Source: Pseudanabaena sp. Chao 1811 (GTDB taxonomy: Bacteria; Cyanobacteriota; Cyanobacteriia; Pseudanabaenales; Pseudanabaenaceae). Taken from it: DNA of 64,000 bases. The stretch is taken from the NCBI RefSeq assembly GCF_027942295.1, contig NZ_CP101416.1, positions 1,697,501 to 1,761,500 of the forward strand. The letters run 5' to 3'. The translations under genes and the position numbers were made by a program. Numbering within the stretch: position 1 is the first letter of the stretch; each line of letters opens with the position of its first letter. Shown piece by piece: positions 1 through 9,585 of this stretch. Below the pieces are notes generated by a model. The model saw nothing but the letters and a program-made list of their open reading frames with translations. It did no database searches and was not told the origin of the DNA.

Positions 1-386
1 TTGCCAACTTTAACTTTTAATTACGAGGCTTTCACTCTCTTTGGCGTGTCATTCCAAACACTTCATCTAATCTCTGTTGTACATTATTGCTGTCCTATAA
101 CCCCAATCAGTCTTGCCGATTGGTTTGGGCTCTTTCCCGTTCGCTCGCCGCTACTTAGGAAATCATTATTTATTTTCTCTTCCTTCAGCTACTAAGATGT
201 TTCAATTCGCTGAGTTCGCTCTTTCCCGTCTATTTTATTCAACGGGCAGTATTTAGGGTTGCCCCATTCGGAAACCTGCGGATCAGGGCTCGCTTCCAGC
301 TCCCCGCAGCTTATCGTAGGTAACCACGTCCTTCATCGCCTTCTTGTGCCTAGGTATCCACCGTAAGCCCTTTGTAGCTTGACCTC
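1..386 (-). rRNA. rrl: 23S ribosomal RNA, 5' part only
   Basis: The reverse strand carries the conserved start of 23S rRNA (GGTCAAGCTACAAAGGGC, then the GGTGGATACCTAGGCAC block). The 5' end is placed near 384-387. The gene runs off the left edge, so only about 386 nt are present. It is the last visible gene of a minus-strand operon in the order 16S, tRNA-Ile, tRNA-Ala, 23S. Confidence 0.95.
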
Positions 387-568
387 TGTATCTCTACTTT
401 GGATCTACTTGCTTCTTAATTACTATTACTATGCAGTTTTCAAGGTTCTTTCTAAATTCTCGCTCTCGCTAGAATTTAGCAGTCTCTCTAGTTTTTTGTC
501 TTATGTGACATGACTAGATGAGTTGCTAAACTCTTGCTCTTGCTTTTGTTGGTCTTTCGTTAGTAGTT

Positions 569-644
569 TGGTGGAGATAAGGAGATTCGAACTCCTGACT
601 TCCTGCGTGCAAAGCAGGCGCTCTACCAACTGAGCTATATCCCC
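569..644 (-). tRNA. tRNA-Ala(UGC)
   Basis: The reverse strand folds as a 76-nt cloverleaf with a 7-bp acceptor stem (GGGGATA/TATCTCC), an anticodon loop TTTGCAC (anticodon UGC) and the T-loop TTCGAAT. The 3' CCA is encoded (569-571). It lies in the 16S-23S spacer, the usual place for tRNA-Ala. Confidence 0.97.
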
Positions 645-695
645 AGAGTTAACTATTGCTTTTGGCTTTTTGCCTCTAGCTTTTAGCTTCTCAAG

Positions 696-769
<74 letters not shown>

Positions 770-901
770 GTTTGTTCTTAGCCAAATTTAGAACCTGACT
801 TAGTTTGAAAGCTTTCCAATAAACTTCGTTCGACCTTGGGATGACTTATGCCTGACTTAATTCTGTATTGGTTCAGTCTAGACATAAATAGGTCTCCCTA
901 T

Positions 902-2389
<1,488 letters not shown>

Positions 2390-2634
2390 TATCAGTTTCA
2401 AGATTTCTCTCTACTCCCTCTAGCTTTTTTCCTTTCGGATGGGTTTGACTTTTTTTTGCTTTTCGCTTATCCTGTCGGATAGCTGGTTATTTTTCAATAA
2501 TCCAGTCTTTATTTTCTTGACGAGGTTTATTGGTTTCTTAAAGCTTTCAAACTATTCTTTTGTCTAGGTTCTCGCGCCTTTCCTTTCAGTTCGGTTCGCT
2601 TCGCTTTCGCTTGGCTCCCCTTCAGCGCTTTATT
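2390..2634 (-). other. rRNA operon leader
   Basis: About 245 bases separate the predicted rrn promoter from the 16S gene. The stretch is pyrimidine-rich on the plus strand and has no credible ORF. It is the expected place for RNase III processing stems and antitermination boxes; I could not place a confident boxA. Confidence 0.6.
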
Positions 2635-2663
2635 AATATAGCTACCTTAAATCCCTTTGTCAA
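2635..2663 (-). promoter_or_regulatory. Strong sigma-70-type promoter of the rRNA operon
   Basis: On the reverse strand a perfect -35 TTGACA (2658-2663) is followed after exactly 17 bases by a -10 TATATT (2635-2640). This gives a transcript starting near 2627 and running into the 16S gene. It is the best promoter match I see in the window and fits the need for high rRNA expression. Confidence 0.85.
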
Positions 2664-2790
2664 CTACTTTTCCGAAAAAGTTTTTTTGAGTCTCCTCTGC
2701 TAGAGCTGAATACCTTCCTAGGTAAAGCCTTGATAGTGAAATATTCTTTTAGATTTGACCTCCTTAATCTGCTTATCAAGGCTTGGAAGG

Positions 2791-4461
2791 CTACTGGTTG
2801 ACAATATACGAGGAGGGAGTTGCTTTTATTTGCCCCGATCGCACTAGAGCTTGGTAGATAAAAGCGGCAACTTCAGCTCTAGTTGCAGTCTGATTAGGAT
2901 TTAGAATTTTTAAATTAGGGTAATTGACAACCATCCGATTTTCAGTTGCGGCAGCTACACTATTACGAGCATAGGTAGGGATAGTGCTTGCATCTGAGTA
3001 CACTTGTAAGGTTAAGTCAGTAGATTTAGTGGGGGAATAGCCTAAACCATTGGCTAGAGAAACCAAAATCTGGACACGGGAAATATTTTCATTTGGGCGA
3101 AATGTGGTAGCAGAATAACCAGACATAAAGCCTGTGGTATAAGCTTTTTGAATGGCGGTAGCAGCCCAATAATCTGAGGCAACATCGGTAAAGGTGGTGT
3201 TGCCACGGATAGTTTGCTTATTCATTGATTGACTGAGAATGGCAGCAAATTGTGCTCTGGTGACAGGAGCATCTGGACGGAAACTACCGTCGGGGAAGCC
3301 TTTAATAATATTTCTGGCGGCTAGTTCTTGGATAAAAGTTTGTGCCCAGTAGTTAGCAGGGACATCCTTAAATGAGACTTGATTAGTCGGTGTTGTTGGT
3401 GTAGATGGTGGGGTAATGGGTGATGTTGATTGACCAATATTGACTGAGCCTTGAATAAGTTTGGGGTTCACTTGGTTGCCGATCGCTACGACGGTGACTC
3501 CCGAAGCATTGTTAATATCAGCTTGCTTATTATTTTGAAAAATATTTTGACCAGGGCTCGCAGTTGTACCGAGATCGACCGTAGGCTGACCTTTACGATC
3601 TTTCAAGATTACTAATCCGTTTTCTTGGTTATTGGCAATGAGATTATTGCGAAATGATGGGGTAGATAAATTAGAAACTACAACCCCCCCACGGTTATTG
3701 ACAATACGATTGGAACTCACAGCTACTTTTGAGTTTTGACCGATCGCTAGACCAAATCCAGTGTTGTCAAAGGTATTCGACTGAATATTTCCTGTACTTG
3801 TCCCAACAGCCGAAAGACCATTTGCACCATTTTTGGTAAAAATGTTGTTGCTAATATTGGCGGAAGTTGCACCTGTTAAGAAAACTCCGTCATGGTCAGA
3901 GTTGGCAAATGTATTGTTGGTAATAGTGACATTTTGGGCAGATTCTAACCAAAGAGCATAGCCCCTAGTATTTTTATTAGTTAGAGTAATGCCTTCAATA
4001 CGAGCGCCATTGCCTGCAAGCATGGCAATATTTTGGCGAGCAAAGGTGGGACTAATAAAGCCACCTCCACCTAAAATAATAATTTCTTGCCCCTGATTAG
4101 TGGGATTGCCACGCAAAGTTACACCTGCGGGGATTGTGAGGGGGAATTGTTCTCCTGTTGCAGTGGAGTAAGTCCCTGATGCTAGTTGAATAATCGCCCC
4201 ATTTTGTGGATTTTTTTTGAGTGCGGCTGTTATTGATCTCAATGGCTGATTGGCATCAAGTCCTGAATTAGTATCTGAACCATTAGGAGAAACAAAAATA
4301 ATTGTATTAGCTTGGGCGATTTGTAGAGTTGTTGAATTTGAGATTTCCGAATTAGCATTTGTAACATTCTGAGCGATCGCTACCTCAGTTAATGTGACAA
4401 TTTGAGATAGTCCAAAAGTCAAAAGAAATGAAAGTCTCAGAGATGTCTGTGAAAATGACAT
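2791..4461 (-). CDS. Secreted beta-helix (DUF1565) protein with C-terminal S-layer homology domains
   Basis: This 556-residue protein has a signal peptide (about 1-30, ending near VAIA). Next come a DUF1565-type start (SPNGSDTNSG near residue 55) and a right-handed parallel beta-helix with asparagine-rich rungs (NNTFANSDHDG, NNIFTKNGANG) to about residue 330. After a Pro/Thr linker there are three SLH-type repeats (about 363-405, 425-470, 487-540) with recognisable YWA and FRPDAPVTRAQ elements. SLH domains anchor proteins to secondary wall polymers, so the protein is probably on the outer surface; its ligand is unknown. AGAGG lies 9 bases before the ATG. It is transcribed toward, but separately from, the rRNA operon. 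Confidence 0.9.
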   Translation of the reverse strand: MSFSQTSLRLSFLLTFGLSQIVTLTEVAIAQNVTNANSEISNSTTLQIAQANTIIFVSPNGSDTNSGLDANQPLRSITAALKKNPQNGAIIQLASGTYSTATGEQFPLTIPAGVTLRGNPTNQGQEIIILGGGGFISPTFARQNIAMLAGNGARIEGITLTNKNTRGYALWLESAQNVTITNNTFANSDHDGVFLTGATSANISNNIFTKNGANGLSAVGTSTGNIQSNTFDNTGFGLAIGQNSKVAVSSNRIVNNRGGVVVSNLSTPSFRNNLIANNQENGLVILKDRKGQPTVDLGTTASPGQNIFQNNKQADINNASGVTVVAIGNQVNPKLIQGSVNIGQSTSPITPPSTPTTPTNQVSFKDVPANYWAQTFIQELAARNIIKGFPDGSFRPDAPVTRAQFAAILSQSMNKQTIRGNTTFTDVASDYWAATAIQKAYTTGFMSGYSATTFRPNENISRVQILVSLANGLGYSPTKSTDLTLQVYSDASTIPTYARNSVAAATENRMVVNYPNLKILNPNQTATRAEVAAFIYQALVRSGQIKATPSSYIVNQ

Positions 4462-4633
4462 AAATTTATCCTCTACAATTTATTTAAGTCTCAAATTCTT
4501 AAGTCTTGGGTGTCCAGCTTGACGCAAAGCCTCTCAAAATAGTTTCTTGAGCAGCTTTGAGCGCTAGGCACCAAAACTTCAACTAAATATACAGCCAAGT
4601 TTTAATTTTGGTTTTGCATTGATCGAGGTATTT

Positions 4634-4942
4634 GTGAGTTCACTTCCTGTTCCGTCCCATATCCACTACGAGCTTTTACTTCAGTTACTGGAGCGCCAGA
4701 CCTTGCCTGCACTGCATAACGAGATGAAACAACCTCATTTAGGGGCAAAGCTAAATGTTTCTAGAGAGCATCTTCAGGCTGCAATTATTAATTTACGTAA
4801 AGCCTTTGCTTTGCAGAAGCAGGTTGAAGATCTATGCGAATACCACGGTATTCAAGTTTCTTATCGTTGGTCACTGAGTGAGTCGGAGCAAGAAATGGGG
4901 AAATCATTAAAAGAAATTTCTAGTCCGCCTAAAGATACTTAA
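4634..4942 (+). CDS. Small conserved cyanobacterial protein (DUF5340-like)
   Basis: This is a 102-residue soluble protein with the core LPVPSHIHYELLLQLLERQT, which I associate with the cyanobacterial DUF5340 family; that family call is from memory. No catalytic motif, signal peptide or membrane segment is visible. It is mostly helical, with a hydrophilic tail. The start is set by GAGG at 4625-4628, five bases before the GTG at 4634. A TTG at 4619 would add five residues but overlaps no ribosome site. A 24-bp hairpin terminator follows. Function unknown. Confidence 0.72.
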   Translation: MSSLPVPSHIHYELLLQLLERQTLPALHNEMKQPHLGAKLNVSREHLQAAIINLRKAFALQKQVEDLCEYHGIQVSYRWSLSESEQEMGKSLKEISSPPKDT

Positions 4943-4985
4943 GCATTGCCAAGCAATAAGCCGCCGATTGGGTTAGGGCAAAAAC

Positions 4986-5040
4986 ACTCCCCAAGAAGAG
5001 AAAGGTGGCGCGATGTGCCACCTTTCTCTTCTTGGGGAGT
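4986..5040. terminator. Perfect 24-bp stem-loop between two plus-strand genes
   Basis: Arms 4986-5009 and 5017-5040 are exactly complementary, with a 7-base centre GCGATGT that can close further to leave a GAT triloop. There is no strong T-tract. It sits after the DUF5340-like gene and before the carotenoid oxygenase, so it may be a terminator or one of the palindromic repeats common here. Confidence 0.65.
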
Positions 5041-5215
5041 ATGTACTAGGTATCTGGGCAACCGCTGTACTTTGTGTTCTTGCCTAAGGCAACTCCTAAT
5101 ATAGAAATAGAGTGCAGAAGTCTACATATGTCTTTGGACTTGAGTTTACAAAAGTTGAACGCAATTGTGACGAAATTGTTACAATGTGGAGGAGAGTTAT
5201 TTGTAAATATTAAAT

Positions 5216-6670
5216 ATGGTTCAGACTGCATCGCCTACTTTTTCCCGTGAAGATTGGCAAAAGGGATATGAGTCTCTGCGTACTGAGCAAGCTTATTGGA
5301 TTGATGAAATTGAGGGGGCAATTCCTTTAGGGCTAGAAGGAACTTTATTTCGGAACGGACCTGGGCAGCTTGATATCAATGGTCAGAAATATGGACATCC
5401 TTTTGATGGAGATGGGATGATCTGCGCGATCGCCTTCAAAAATGGCAAGGCACATTTTGCGAATCAATTTGTGAAAACACCTGAATTTTTAGCAGAGCAG
5501 AAAGCAGGGAAAATTTTATATCGGGGTGTATTTGGGACACAAAAGGCTGGGGGATGGCTGAGCAATATTTTTGATTTGCGGAATAAAAATGTTGCAAATA
5601 CCAATGTGGTTTATCAGGGAGGTAAGTTACTAGCTCTATGGGAAGCAGCACACCCTTACTCCCTCAATCCTAAAAGTTTAGACACAGTGGGGTTAGAAAA
5701 TTTTGGTGGTAAGTTAGGGGCAGGAGAGGTTTTTACCGCACATCCTAGAAAAGACGATCGCACAGGGGATCTATGGGGATTTGGGGTACAGCCAGGACCT
5801 AAGTCCACGATTTCGATTTATCGGATCACACCTCAAGGTGAATTATCAACGGAATCTCAGGTTAAGGTTTCAGGATTTTGCTTCCTGCATGATTTTGCTT
5901 ACACGCCTAACTATCGGATTTTTATGCAGAATCCTGTTTCCTTCAAGCCCTTACCCTTTATTTTGGGATTGGCTACGGCTGGTGAATGTATTGAATTAAA
6001 GCCAAATTCGCCCAGTCAGTTTTTACTGATCGATCGCCAAGGTAATTTACAAACTATAGAAACCGATCCTTGTTTTGTCTTTCATCATTGCAATGCCTTT
6101 GAAAAAAAATCCGAGCAGGGTGATGAAATTATTGTGGATTCGGTTTGCTATCCTGACTATCCCAAATTAGAACCCAATACAGATTTTCGAGAAATTGATT
6201 TTGACAAAGTAATTGCGGGGCAGCTATGCCGCTTTACGATTAATCCCCAACTTGGCACAGTGAAGCGAGAATTAATCTTAGAAAGATCCTGTGAGTTTCC
6301 TGTAGTACATCCCCGCTGTGTAGGGCAAGAGTATCGTTATGCCTATATTGGCGCGATCGCAAAGGAATCAGGTAATGCACCTTTGCAGGCGATCGCTAAG
6401 GTCGATATGCAAACGGGCAAGCAAGAATTTCATAGCTTTGCGCCACGCGGTTTTATTAGTGAGCCAATTTTTGTCCCCCGCGATCGCAGTGCAACTAGCG
6501 CGGAAGATGATGGATGGGTATTGACTTTAATTTTTAATGCTGAACATAACCGTTCGGATCTAGTGATCCTTGATGCTCAGAATATTTCTGGTAAACCTGT
6601 AGCGACTTTGCATTTAAAGCATCATGTCCCCTATGGATTGCATGGTACTTTTACACAGGAAGTTTTCTAA
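5216..6670 (+). CDS. Carotenoid oxygenase (apocarotenoid-cleaving, RPE65/ACO family)
   Basis: This 484-residue seven-bladed-propeller dioxygenase cleaves a double bond of (apo)carotenoids with O2. The four iron-binding histidines are visible: His176 (FTAHPRKD), His225 (FLHDFAYT), His290/291 (FVFHHCNAF) and His476 (YGLHGTF). Family landmarks include RNGPG near residue 47 and HPFDGDGM near 61. Length matches cyanobacterial Diox1/ACO (Synechocystis Sll1541 type). No signal peptide is seen. A stop codon four codons upstream fixes this ATG as the first possible start; the purine-rich GGAGGAGAG is 18-22 bases away, rather far for a ribosome site. A possible promoter is TTGAAC (5155) with TACAAT (5180), though the 19-bp spacer is long. 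A terminator follows directly. Confidence 0.93.
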   Translation: MVQTASPTFSREDWQKGYESLRTEQAYWIDEIEGAIPLGLEGTLFRNGPGQLDINGQKYGHPFDGDGMICAIAFKNGKAHFANQFVKTPEFLAEQKAGKILYRGVFGTQKAGGWLSNIFDLRNKNVANTNVVYQGGKLLALWEAAHPYSLNPKSLDTVGLENFGGKLGAGEVFTAHPRKDDRTGDLWGFGVQPGPKSTISIYRITPQGELSTESQVKVSGFCFLHDFAYTPNYRIFMQNPVSFKPLPFILGLATAGECIELKPNSPSQFLLIDRQGNLQTIETDPCFVFHHCNAFEKKSEQGDEIIVDSVCYPDYPKLEPNTDFREIDFDKVIAGQLCRFTINPQLGTVKRELILERSCEFPVVHPRCVGQEYRYAYIGAIAKESGNAPLQAIAKVDMQTGKQEFHSFAPRGFISEPIFVPRDRSATSAEDDGWVLTLIFNAEHNRSDLVILDAQNISGKPVATLHLKHHVPYGLHGTFTQEVF

Positions 6671-6671
6671 G

Positions 6672-6700
6672 AAAAAAGCGATGCATTGCGTCGCTTTTTT
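6672..6700 (+). terminator. Rho-independent terminator of the carotenoid oxygenase gene
   Basis: A hairpin of about 12 bp with one G-U pair has arms AAAAAGCGATGC and GCGTCGCTTTTT and triloop ATT, followed by a T-run. It begins right after the stop codon. Confidence 0.85.
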
Positions 6701-6713
6701 CTGTGCTAATACA

Positions 6714-6852
6714 ACGCGAGTTCGGGATAATTTGAAACAGGCTTTGATAGATGTTTTGCTATGCAAACCATCTATCAAAATCCAAAAGCAAAATCCTTGC
6801 TAAGCAAGGATTTTACTTTTGGATTTTTAAAATTTGCCAGCTTAACCCAAAC
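6714..6852. repeat. Family C double-hairpin repeat, copy 1
   Basis: Two consecutive hairpins: 6743-6779 (17-bp arms, one mismatch, loop TAT) and 6781-6823 (20-bp arms, loop TAA). They are flanked by ACGCGAGTTCGGGATAATTTG-type sequence on the left and TTTGCCAGCTTAACCC on the right. Copy 2 at 27277-27396 has the same plan, but its first stem is quite different. The reverse complement of the right flank (GGGTTAAGCTGG) resembles the left flank, giving short inverted ends. It lies between the carotenoid oxygenase terminator and the stop of the DUF1824 gene. Confidence 0.75.
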
Positions 6853-6854
6853 AG

Positions 6855-7259
6855 CTATAAAAAAAGGTCTAACGGAAAATGTCCGTGAGTGCCGCTATAT
6901 CCATCGGTAAAGTCGGTGTGAAAAGAAAGCAATACACCACGATAAGTACCTTTGTAATTATCGGTATGATAGCGACGGCTGCGCGGATTATATTTTAGAT
7001 AAATACCATCCGCGATCGCGGGTAAATCGGCTGTGGGTAAATCGTATCGAAAATGCGCCGCATAATTTTGTAAAGTTTGCAAGGCTTCTTGAGTGCTATC
7101 AGCACAGATCCCAAAAATGTGATAATCGGCTTGTTTAGTCAAAAAATCTAGGGCTTCACAGATTTGAGATCGGCGCTCTGGAGTCGCTGTTTCTGGGTCT
7201 AAGTCACTTAATTCCCAGAGAACACGCTCAGCATCGGCGATAGTTAAATTATTGCTCAT
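6855..7259 (-). CDS. DUF1824-family protein
   Basis: This 134-residue soluble protein has the order ADAERVLWELSDLD, a middle helix-rich part, then NPRSRRYHTDNYKGTYRGVL and a C-terminal GTHGHFPLDLFL. The pattern matches the cyanobacterial DUF1824 family as I remember it; no function is established. It is transcribed divergently from the DUF3318 gene, with only 35 bases between the two starts, so the promoters must overlap. Its stop codon abuts repeat C1. Confidence 0.78.
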   Translation of the reverse strand: MSNNLTIADAERVLWELSDLDPETATPERRSQICEALDFLTKQADYHIFGICADSTQEALQTLQNYAAHFRYDLPTADLPAIADGIYLKYNPRSRRYHTDNYKGTYRGVLLSFHTDFTDGYSGTHGHFPLDLFL

Positions 7260-7294
7260 GGGTTGCGAAGTGAAGGAAGAAGCTCAATTGTATT

Positions 7295-7906
7295 ATGAAC
7301 ATCAATGAAGAAATCGCGCGTTTGAGAGATCTGCTACCCGCATCTTGGCGCATGTATACATCAGTTAAGTCCAAACCTGAACAACCTGAGTTACTCTCTA
7401 GCCTGCCCATCTTACCTTGGCAAAGAGGAACCCAACTAAATATCAATTTTCGTCTATGGAGACAATTGACTGAAGCCCAAAGAGACTTGTTATTTTTGCA
7501 TGAGATAAGCTGGCGACAACAGACTAAATGGCTGCAAATGGGGGCTTATCAGGGTATTGCCGCAGTATCTGTGGTGGGGGGCATAGTTGAAGCAGTACAG
7601 GGTGATGTCACGGGCATTGCGATCGCCTTATTGCTAGGAACCATCGGTTTTAACCAAATTTTGCGGAGTCACAAAAGCTCACAGGTAAAAGTACAAGCTG
7701 ATAATGAGGCGATCGCTGTTGCTCAAAAACGTGGCTATAGAGAGGAGGAAGCAGCTCAAGCATTACTCGAAGCCATTCCTGCGATGGCAAGGTTAATGGG
7801 ACGAAATACACCAGAATTTACGGAATTGATCCGTTGTCAAAATCTAAGAGCGATCGCAGGGCTATCCAAAACAACGATCCCAGACAAAGAAATTAATGAT
7901 TTTTAA
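7295..7906 (+). CDS. DUF3318-family membrane-associated protein
   Basis: This 203-residue protein is diagnostic of cyanobacteria. The N-terminus MNINEEIARLRDLLPASWRM and the block INFRLWRQLTEAQRDLLFLHEISW match DUF3318. A hydrophobic helix at about 85-115 (GIAAVSVVGGIVEAV, then IAIALLLGTIGF) could be membrane-embedded. The C-terminal third (QADNEAIAVAQKRGY onward) is helical and soluble. No catalytic motif is seen and the biochemical role is unknown. It is divergent from the DUF1824 gene; that arrangement could mean shared control. Confidence 0.82.
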   Translation: MNINEEIARLRDLLPASWRMYTSVKSKPEQPELLSSLPILPWQRGTQLNINFRLWRQLTEAQRDLLFLHEISWRQQTKWLQMGAYQGIAAVSVVGGIVEAVQGDVTGIAIALLLGTIGFNQILRSHKSSQVKVQADNEAIAVAQKRGYREEEAAQALLEAIPAMARLMGRNTPEFTELIRCQNLRAIAGLSKTTIPDKEINDF

Positions 7907-8099
7907 GCATATATATACAGAAAATATAATGTAAATACACTGATAGATAACAAAAGGATTGTCACGATCAATCAACTCTTTTTGAAGTGGTGCTAGTTAT
8001 AATACGAAAATATATTTTTATGCTAGTATTTAAGGCTTTATAGGATTAGATAAAGCTGAATCCTAGCGTGTTTAATCCTCAGAATAAAAGGGTCTCAGT

Positions 8100-9119
8100 A
8101 TGAGCAGTTGTAGAAATGCCCTAGAAGAACTAGTCATCGAAGAAGCAGAAGCACAATACAAACGATTAGGTGCTGATGTAAAAAAGCGCGTTGATCTCAG
8201 TGAAGTGATCGCTTATACGCTAAATCGCTTACCACCAATGTATGCAACTACTCAGCGTGGCTGGGTACAACAGCGCAAAAAAGCCGATCAGGAATTAGGG
8301 GCGGCGATCGCTAAGACAGTACGCAACGGATTTTTAAGTACTCAAAGTGATGTTTTACGGCAGCAAGATCCAATCCCTGCCCATGAGCTAATCAGCCAAG
8401 CGCGCTCACTAGTTAAATTAAGAAAATTATTTAATAAAGACTATCTCAAGTGGAAAGATGTTCCCGATGTTGTGCGCGATGCTCTAGATTCAGGTTATTA
8501 TCAAGGTTTATCTAATGGCACATACATCAGCTTAGATCGTCGCAATTCGCTATTAGCTCGCAGCTATGCAGTGCGTCGCCGAGCAACACCTATTTTAAAT
8601 AGCTCCTCCAAATCTCCTAAGACTGAGCAAGATATCTCTGCGGAAATTAGGGATTTCGAGTCATATATGTCAGGAACTGTTTATCGATACAGCAATATTT
8701 TAGAAAGTTTAGTATCTGCGATCGTGGAGCGCCGAGTCCAGCGCCTTGACGAAGCAATTCAGAAAAAAATTAGCATTGATGATGTGGCTGCCTATGTCCT
8801 CAATCGATTGCCTCCGATGTATGCCACTAGTCGTCGCGGCTTACAAAGCCTACGCCAGAGGGTCAAGTCAGAGATGACCAATCAAATTATTAGTATCGTC
8901 AAAGAAGCTTTAGTAAAGGTAATCCAAGCCCCTGAACGAGCTTTATCTCCATTACCTTTTGAAAGATTTAATCTCGAACTAGAAGATACCCTAGTTCAAC
9001 TACGTGAATTACTCCAAAGGGATGACATCACTTGGCGCAATATCGCAGAGATTGTCGAAGAGTGTTTAAGAGCACCTAGATCCGATTATCCAGTTTGGCG
9101 GGCAAAACATGATGTTTGA
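8100..9119 (+). CDS. Tandem ComFB-domain protein (candidate c-di-GMP receptor)
   Basis: The 339-residue protein contains two ComFB-like domains. Each has an acidic helix, an LNRLPPMYAT motif (residues 41-50 and 234-243) followed by RG, and a later W(K/R)xx-VxxAL segment (WKDVPDVVRDAL; WRNIAEIVEECL). ComFB was named from the Bacillus late-competence operon; single-domain cyanobacterial homologues have been reported as c-di-GMP receptors affecting motility and cell size. The linker (about 150-200) is basic and Ser-rich. No membrane segment or output domain is seen, so a regulator acting through partners is likely. The ATG is 4 bases after GGGTCTCAGT-type sequence; the ribosome site is weak. The gene stands alone, with about 190 bases upstream for its promoter. 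Confidence 0.88.
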   Translation: MSSCRNALEELVIEEAEAQYKRLGADVKKRVDLSEVIAYTLNRLPPMYATTQRGWVQQRKKADQELGAAIAKTVRNGFLSTQSDVLRQQDPIPAHELISQARSLVKLRKLFNKDYLKWKDVPDVVRDALDSGYYQGLSNGTYISLDRRNSLLARSYAVRRRATPILNSSSKSPKTEQDISAEIRDFESYMSGTVYRYSNILESLVSAIVERRVQRLDEAIQKKISIDDVAAYVLNRLPPMYATSRRGLQSLRQRVKSEMTNQIISIVKEALVKVIQAPERALSPLPFERFNLELEDTLVQLRELLQRDDITWRNIAEIVEECLRAPRSDYPVWRAKHDV

Positions 9120-9228
9120 TCAAACATCTTTTTCATAAAGAAGAACAGTTATACAACTCTTATTTTTTCGAGATTGCTATAGTAACAGTAGTAAATTAAT
9201 TAAAATCAAACCTCAGCCTACATTTAAT

Positions 9229-9555
9229 ATGCTTAGCCCTATTTTGCAAACTAAAATCGAAAGCCAGATCAAAACTAACAAAATCTTCCTTTACATCAAA
9301 GGCACACCTCAACAGCCCCAATGTGGATTCTCTGCCGCAGTTGTCCAAGTATTTAATGCCTTGGGACAGCCCTATGAATCTGCCAACATTTTGGAAGATA
9401 ACGATTTGCGCCAAGGGCTAAAGGAATTTTCCAGTTGGCCAACTTTCCCTCAAGTGTATATTGATGGCGAGTTTATCGGTGGTTGTGACATCGTGATGGA
9501 ACTGAATAATCGCGGTGAACTAGCACAAATCGTCCAAGAGGCGATCGCTAAGTAA
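9229..9555 (+). CDS. grxD: Monothiol glutaredoxin, CGFS type (Grx4 family)
   Basis: This 108-residue protein has the class II signature CGFS at Cys32 and the glutathione-binding blocks WPTFPQVYIDG and GGCDI. CGFS glutaredoxins bind a [2Fe-2S] cluster with glutathione and pass it to apo-proteins or to iron regulators (BolA partners). Length is typical. It is convergent with the MFS gene, sharing a terminator that overlaps the MFS stop codon. A BolA gene is often next to grxD in cyanobacteria; none is seen here. Confidence 0.95.
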   Translation: MLSPILQTKIESQIKTNKIFLYIKGTPQQPQCGFSAAVVQVFNALGQPYESANILEDNDLRQGLKEFSSWPTFPQVYIDGEFIGGCDIVMELNNRGELAQIVQEAIAK

Positions 9556-9558
9556 ATC

Positions 9559-9585
9559 AAAAAGGGCGCTAAGCGCCCTTTTTTT
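9559..9585. terminator. Bidirectional terminator between grxD and the MFS gene
   Basis: Arms AAAAAGGGCGC and GCGCCCTTTTT enclose triloop TAA, with A and T tracts on both sides. It lies between convergent genes and includes the last bases of the MFS stop codon. Confidence 0.9.

Noticed and set aside
2531-2545. boxA-like antitermination signal in the rrn leader
   Set aside because: Only a loose match on the reverse strand; not enough to annotate.
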